A stretch of DNA of 64,000 bases from an uncultured Ilumatobacter sp. Its GTDB lineage: Bacteria; Actinomycetota; Acidimicrobiia; Acidimicrobiales; Ilumatobacteraceae. Shown here piece by piece: positions 60,920 to 64,000 of the stretch; the stretch's first letter is position 1, and every line of letters starts with the position of its first letter. A program made the position numbers and the translations under genes. The notes beneath the pieces are model-generated. The model worked only from the letters and a program-made list of their open reading frames with translations. It made no database searches and was not told the DNA's origin. The stretch is taken from positions 1-64,000 of the forward strand of contig CAJJBX010000015.1 of assembly GCA_905182555.1 (NCBI GenBank), in the 5' to 3' direction.

Positions 60920-61654
60920 TCAGTGGTGATGGGGGTCGTCGAGGACCATCGTGTCGCCGATTCGGACGAACTTCCCACCGAAAGCCGTGCGCAGATGTTC
61001 CTCAGTGAAGACCTCGTCCGGTGTGCCAAACGCGATGAATGAGGTGGCGAGCAGGAGGACCAGTTCACAGCGCCGAGCATCGTCGAAATTGTGGGTCGTG
61101 GTCATCACGGTCCTCCCGGCTGCATGCTCGTCGTCGAGCACGGACAGGATGACTGATCGTGAGCGAACGTCGAGCCCGGTGAGCGGTTCATCGAGCAGCA
61201 GGATGTCTGCGTCCTGGGCGAGGCCCTGCGCGACGAATGCTCGTTGGCGCTGGCCACCCGAGAGTTGGTGGATCTGGCGGTGTGCAAGGTCGGCGATCTC
61301 GAGCCGATTCATGGCGGAATCGATGGCAGTTCGGTCGACAGCGCTCGGACGTCGGAAGAGGCCGAGGCCAGGGAATCGCGCCATGGCTATGACGTCACGC
61401 ACTGTGAGCGGAATGCTCTGATCGATGTCGGTCGACTGCAACACGATCGCAGTTGTTGCACCGGCGGTGTCGCATGTGCCCGAGGTCGGATCGATCACGT
61501 CGCCAATCACCTTGAGTAACGACGACTTGCCGGACCCGTTCGGGCCGATGATTGCTACAGACGATCCGATTGGGATCTCCAAGGTCAAGTCGCCGACCGC
61601 ATGAATCGGGCCGTAGTCGACGTGCACATCTTTCAAAGTCACGGCTGCCGGCAC
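60920..61654 (-). CDS. znuC: Zinc ABC transporter ATPase
   Basis: The 244-residue ATPase has Walker A IIGPNGSGKSSLLK, signature QLSGGQRQRAFVAQGLA, Walker B DILLLDEPLTGLD and the H-loop TTTHNFDDA. It ends with three histidines (DDPHHH). It is transcribed opposite to znuB from a 58-base shared promoter region and lies upstream of zur on the same strand. Confidence 0.93.
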   Translation of the reverse strand: MPAAVTLKDVHVDYGPIHAVGDLTLEIPIGSSVAIIGPNGSGKSSLLKVIGDVIDPTSGTCDTAGATTAIVLQSTDIDQSIPLTVRDVIAMARFPGLGLFRRPSAVDRTAIDSAMNRLEIADLAHRQIHQLSGGQRQRAFVAQGLAQDADILLLDEPLTGLDVRSRSVILSVLDDEHAAGRTVMTTTHNFDDARRCELVLLLATSFIAFGTPDEVFTEEHLRTAFGGKFVRIGDTMVLDDPHHH

Positions 61655-61668
61655 GCTTTCAACGATAT

Positions 61669-61683
61669 CGAGAATGAGTCCGA
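61669..61683. promoter_or_regulatory. Zur-box-like site between znuC and znuB
   Basis: CGAGAATGAGTCCGA matches TGAGAATGATTCTCA at 11 of 15 positions, with the GAGAATGA half intact. It is in the middle of the divergent znuC-znuB promoter region and could repress both. Confidence 0.4.
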
Positions 61684-61712
61684 AAACTGCGGCCGGCCGC
61701 TAGCGTCATCAT

Positions 61713-62558
61713 GTGCAGTTGATCCTGGATGCGTTTGCTCCTGCATTCATGCAGCGTGCGCTCATTGGGGGGCTGTTGGCTGTCGTGGCCACATCATTGG
61801 TGGGAACGTGGGTCGTGTTGCGTGGCCTCTCGTTTCTCGGCGACGCGTTGGCCCACGGTGTCATTCCCGGCATTGCACTCGCAGTGCTCTGGGGGTTCAG
61901 CCCGATCATTGGCGCACTCGTTGCGGCTGCCGTGATGGGTGGGCTCGTCAGCGTCGTGACCAGCCGTTCAGGCGTTCGTGAAGACACGGGTATCGGGCTG
62001 CTCTTCGTCGGCATGTTGTCGCTCGGCATCGTGATTGTGTCGAAGGCACGTTCGTTCACCACCGAGGTGACGGCGCTGCTCTTCGGTGATGTCCTCGGAG
62101 TGACGCGCGACGACATCAATGGTCAGCTGATCGGCGCGTCGATCGTCGTCGTTGCCACCGTGGTGCTCTACCGGCCGTTTCTCGCTCTCACCTTCAACCG
62201 GATGAAGGCCCGGTCGCTCGGCATGCATCCCAGCGCGGCCCATTTCGCACTGATGGTGCTGCTCGCCATCAGCATTGTCGCCAGTTTCCAGGCGGTTGGA
62301 ACGCTGCTCGTGTTCGGCCTGCTCGTTGGCCCGCCGGCCACGGCATCGTTGCTCACCCGACGGGTCCCGCTGATGATGGTTGTTTCGATGCTGTGTGGCG
62401 CGCTCGCCGTCGTCGCCGGGTTGACGATCAGCTTCCACGCCGGGACGGCTGGCGGTGCAACGATGTCCGGGCTCAGCGTCGCACAGTTCTTCGTGGTGCT
62501 GGCCGCAGTCGAGGTAGTAAGCGCTGTTCGAGCGCACCGTCACGCCCGCATCGCCTGA
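61713..62558 (+). CDS. znuB: Zinc ABC transporter permease
   Basis: The 281-residue protein (GTG start) has about eight membrane segments of the ABC-3 manganese/zinc permease family: FMQRALIGGLLAVVATSLVGTWVVLRGLSFLGDALAHGVIPGIALA carries the diagnostic GDALAHGVIPG loop, and LLVFGLLVGPPATASLLTRR the conserved GPPATA coupling segment. With ZnuA and ZnuC it forms the high-affinity zinc importer. The C-terminus ends in a His-rich RAHRHARIA. Confidence 0.94.
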   Translation: MQLILDAFAPAFMQRALIGGLLAVVATSLVGTWVVLRGLSFLGDALAHGVIPGIALAVLWGFSPIIGALVAAAVMGGLVSVVTSRSGVREDTGIGLLFVGMLSLGIVIVSKARSFTTEVTALLFGDVLGVTRDDINGQLIGASIVVVATVVLYRPFLALTFNRMKARSLGMHPSAAHFALMVLLAISIVASFQAVGTLLVFGLLVGPPATASLLTRRVPLMMVVSMLCGALAVVAGLTISFHAGTAGGATMSGLSVAQFFVVLAAVEVVSAVRAHRHARIA

Positions 62559-62574
62559 CGTCGAAATCAGGGTC

Positions 62575-63219
62575 TCAACCGCAACAGGTGTGTTCCAGGG
62601 AGTCGGCGGCAAACGTCCGCCACGCCATCCATCCGGCGACTCCAGCGATTGCCAGCCCGGCCACCGGGTCGGCCCACCACCAACCGAACGCCGCATTCGC
62701 CGACAATCCAACGAGGAGGGCCGCAGACAGCATGGTGCACACGTTCGTCTGCGCTGCCTCGGCGACAGCGGCTTGCGAGCCGAGGGCGAGCGCGAGCCGC
62801 TTCTTTGCCGCAGCGAGGAGGGGCATAACCACGAGCGAGAGTGATGCGATGACGATGCCGATTGTCGACGCTCCTGGCTTGTGTCGGCCGATGAGGTCTA
62901 GGCATGCCGACACCGACACGAACGCAGCAAGTGCTGCGAAGGAACATGCAATGAGGCGGCGTGCGCGATCGTCGGCTGGGAGTTGACAACCGTCGCGACG
63001 TTCTTGGTGGAGTCGCCACGCTAAAACGAACGCTGCGGAGACTTCGATTCCTGAGTCGAGACCGAACCCAATCAGGCTGGCTGATGAGGCAGCGACGCCC
63101 GCTGCGATAGCGGTGATGCCTTCAACGGCGTTCCACCCGATCGTCAACCGATTGAGCACCGTTGCACGGCGGACGACCTCGTGACGATCTGCGGACTCCG
63201 GCTCGACGATGAGCGTCAT
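62575..63219 (-). CDS. Cation diffusion facilitator-like efflux protein
   Basis: The 214-residue membrane protein has NRLTIGWNAVEGITAIAAGVAASSASLIGFGLDSGIEVSAAFVLAWRL, the CDF helix 1-2 region with conserved Asp of the transport site, followed by FAALAAFVSVSACLDLIG, ASLSLVVMPLLAAAKKRLA and NVCTMLSAALLVGLSANAAFGWWWADPVAGLAIA with the second Asp. It ends in EHTCCG, a possible metal-binding end. It has no long C-terminal cytoplasmic domain. It starts at the ATGA overlap with the ArsR gene, so it is metal-induced efflux, probably for zinc, cobalt or cadmium. Confidence 0.85.
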   Translation of the reverse strand: MTLIVEPESADRHEVVRRATVLNRLTIGWNAVEGITAIAAGVAASSASLIGFGLDSGIEVSAAFVLAWRLHQERRDGCQLPADDRARRLIACSFAALAAFVSVSACLDLIGRHKPGASTIGIVIASLSLVVMPLLAAAKKRLALALGSQAAVAEAAQTNVCTMLSAALLVGLSANAAFGWWWADPVAGLAIAGVAGWMAWRTFAADSLEHTCCG

Positions 63220-63596
63220 TGCACGCGCTGATCTGTGTCGGGCTGACCACACGAGGGGAGTGTTGCCGCGATCTCGACCAACATTAAGAGAGCATCGGCG
63301 AAGTGTGTCGATACGAGGTCGTAGTGAAGGTGTCGCCCGGTGCGCGTGGCACTAATCAGGCCACAGCCGCGCAAACATGAGAGATGGTTCGAGAGGTTCG
63401 AACGGGACGTACCGATTTCTTCAGCCAATTCGCTTGGGCGCCGGGTGCCGCCCAACAGGCTCATCAGAATGGAACGCCGAATCGGATCAGCAAGTGCGCG
63501 TCCGACTCGGTCAAGACCATGCGGATTGGTGCCGGCGCCCTGGTCAGCGGGCGGGCTCGATGACGTCCCATCGCGCTGCAGTAATAGTTCAGCCAC
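63216..63596 (-). CDS. ArsR/SmtB-family metal sensor
   Basis: The protein of about 126 residues has LDRVGRALADPIRRSILMSLLGGTRRPSELAEEIGTSRSNLSNHLSCLRGCGLISATRTGRHLHYDL, an ArsR winged helix with the recognition helix SNLSNHLSCLRGCGL; the Cys residues in it and in PSCGQPD could bind metal as in CmtR. I favour GTG 63596 as the start because a TACTAT -10 box lies six bases upstream and an inverted repeat covers it. The stop overlaps the CDF gene. Confidence 0.85.
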   Translation of the reverse strand: MAELLLQRDGTSSSPPADQGAGTNPHGLDRVGRALADPIRRSILMSLLGGTRRPSELAEEIGTSRSNLSNHLSCLRGCGLISATRTGRHLHYDLVSTHFADALLMLVEIAATLPSCGQPDTDQRVQ

Positions 63597-63612
63597 GCCT
63601 GAATAGTAGCGG
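63585..63612 (-). promoter_or_regulatory. ArsR promoter with overlapping inverted repeat
   Basis: On the minus strand TACTAT is followed by six bases and the GTG start. TTCAG and CTGAA arms separated by six bases (63588-63603) form an inverted repeat that covers the start codon and the -10 box. This would give a leaderless, autorepressed transcript. Confidence 0.45.
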
Positions 63613-63681
63613 TGGTGGTGCCGTCTCCGCAATCCGTTTGGTGGTGGAGGTTGTGTCGCTGTGGAGGAGCGCAGCGAACGT

Positions 63682-63900
63682 TCAGCCCAGACGTAGCCCG
63701 GCAGCGTGGTCCATGATCGAATCGGGTACCACGATGCCGGGTGTCAGCACGGTGCGCAGGGCTGGGTCGACGCGTGCGGTCACGCCGCTCGTTGCGAAGC
63801 GAATGGTGACCGTTCCGTCGTAGTCGAGCGTGAGCTCGTGGGTTGCCTGTCCGAAGCAGTCGATGACCTGCTCGGTGATCAGGCCACCGAACTCAGCCAC
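63682..63900 (-). CDS. Small hypothetical protein after rpmE
   Basis: The 72-residue frame from GTG 63900 ([35 protein letters not shown]) overlaps the L31 stop by eight bases. It has alternating hydrophobic strands and reads like protein, but I recognise no family. It could be a coupled small gene or a chance frame. Confidence 0.4.
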   Translation of the reverse strand: MAEFGGLITEQVIDCFGQATHELTLDYDGTVTIRFATSGVTARVDPALRTVLTPGIVVPDSIMDHAAGLRLG

Positions 63901-64000
63901 GATCTCGGCGTCCGTAACGCTTGTTGAACCGTTCGACGCGTCCGGCGGTGTCGATGATGGTCATGCTGCCGGTGTAGAAGGGATGCGTGTGATTCGACAC
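63893..64000 (-). CDS. rpmE2: Ribosomal protein L31 type B (zinc-free form), N-terminus outside the window
   Basis: The last 35 codons are visible: [20 protein letters not shown] followed by [15 protein letters not shown] and TGA. HPFYTG and the [12 protein letters not shown] tail are diagnostic of L31. The CxxC that precedes HPFYTG in zinc-binding L31 is replaced here by S-N-H-T, as in the type B paralogue. In actinobacteria this paralogue is expressed under zinc limitation, so its place next to zur and znu fits. Confidence 0.85.
   Translation of the reverse strand: MSNHTHPFYTGSMTIIDTAGRVERFNKRYGRRDRG

Noticed and set aside
1-64000. tRNA, rRNA, IS element, att site or replication origin
   Set aside because: I looked for cloverleaf-like segments, transposase motifs, flanking inverted repeats and DnaA-box clusters and found none that would stand.

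Overview
The window is a high-GC stretch of bacterial chromosome. It is dense with F420-dependent enzymes (four luciferase-like monooxygenase-type proteins or PPOX proteins on each side), P450s with a [3Fe-4S] ferredoxin, a furA-katG pair and several GTG starts that look leaderless. This mix points to an actinobacterium, most likely a free-living heterotroph of the Acidimicrobiia type. That placement is inference; no rRNA or tRNA gene is present to test it.

Layout. Positions 1-6.1 kb hold the end of an alpha/beta hydrolase, then acetamidase/formamidase and ureABC-F-G-D, tightly coupled and without a ureE. Positions 6.1-15.5 kb hold a VOC protein, two Rieske oxygenases, a quinone-type reductase, a methyltransferase, two paralogous AtzA/TrzN-like amidohydrolases facing each other, an F420 enzyme and a SnoaL-like protein. 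Three near-identical palindromes (TGGTCTTACCA type) sit at the promoters of the acetamidase, the first Rieske gene and the reductase. This ties the first 13 kb into one likely catabolic regulon for a nitrogen-rich organic compound whose end products include amides and urea. A FadR-type GntR regulator at 28.1 kb is a candidate regulator.

Positions 15.5-25.4 kb are patchy: a methyltransferase and a decayed duplicate of it, a P450 with two frameshifts, a frameshifted PPOX gene, a chimeric SDR/inositol-oxygenase-like locus, DinB, an F420 enzyme, a haloalkane dehalogenase, a BtuF-like protein, an enoyl-CoA hydratase and a bacterial homologue of protein arginine methyltransferases. Positions 25.4-41.8 kb are cleaner: cupredoxin, SRPBCC, MFS pump, GntR regulator, ADP-forming acyl-CoA synthetase, AcuI-like reductase, PhyH dioxygenase, PPOX, VapBC, ferredoxin-P450, katG-furA, an MpaB-family oxygenase and an aldehyde dehydrogenase. 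Positions 41.8-47.6 kb carry a damaged aminotransferase, an aldehyde dehydrogenase/alcohol dehydrogenase pair, a cupin and a remnant of a fumarylacetoacetate hydrolase.

Positions 47.9-54.8 kb form a cyclohexanecarboxylate-type alicyclic acid degradation cluster: BadI and BadH homologues diverge from a MarR regulator (BadR-like) followed by an F420 enzyme, an acyl-CoA dehydrogenase (AliB/BadJ-like), a CoA ligase (AliA-like) and a nitroreductase. Positions 55.2-64 kb are a zinc island: a Zrg-like lipoprotein/ABC exporter-type operon, ZnuA, Zur, ZnuC, ZnuB, an ArsR-CDF efflux pair and the end of a zinc-free-type ribosomal protein L31 gene. Zur-box-like palindromes precede the zrg operon and znuA and lie between znuC and znuB. 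Three secreted proteins of this island carry long tandem amino-acid repeats.

At least ten genes are interrupted by frameshifts or by foreign segments. Some of this may be sequencing or assembly error and should be checked against reads before any of these genes is called dead.
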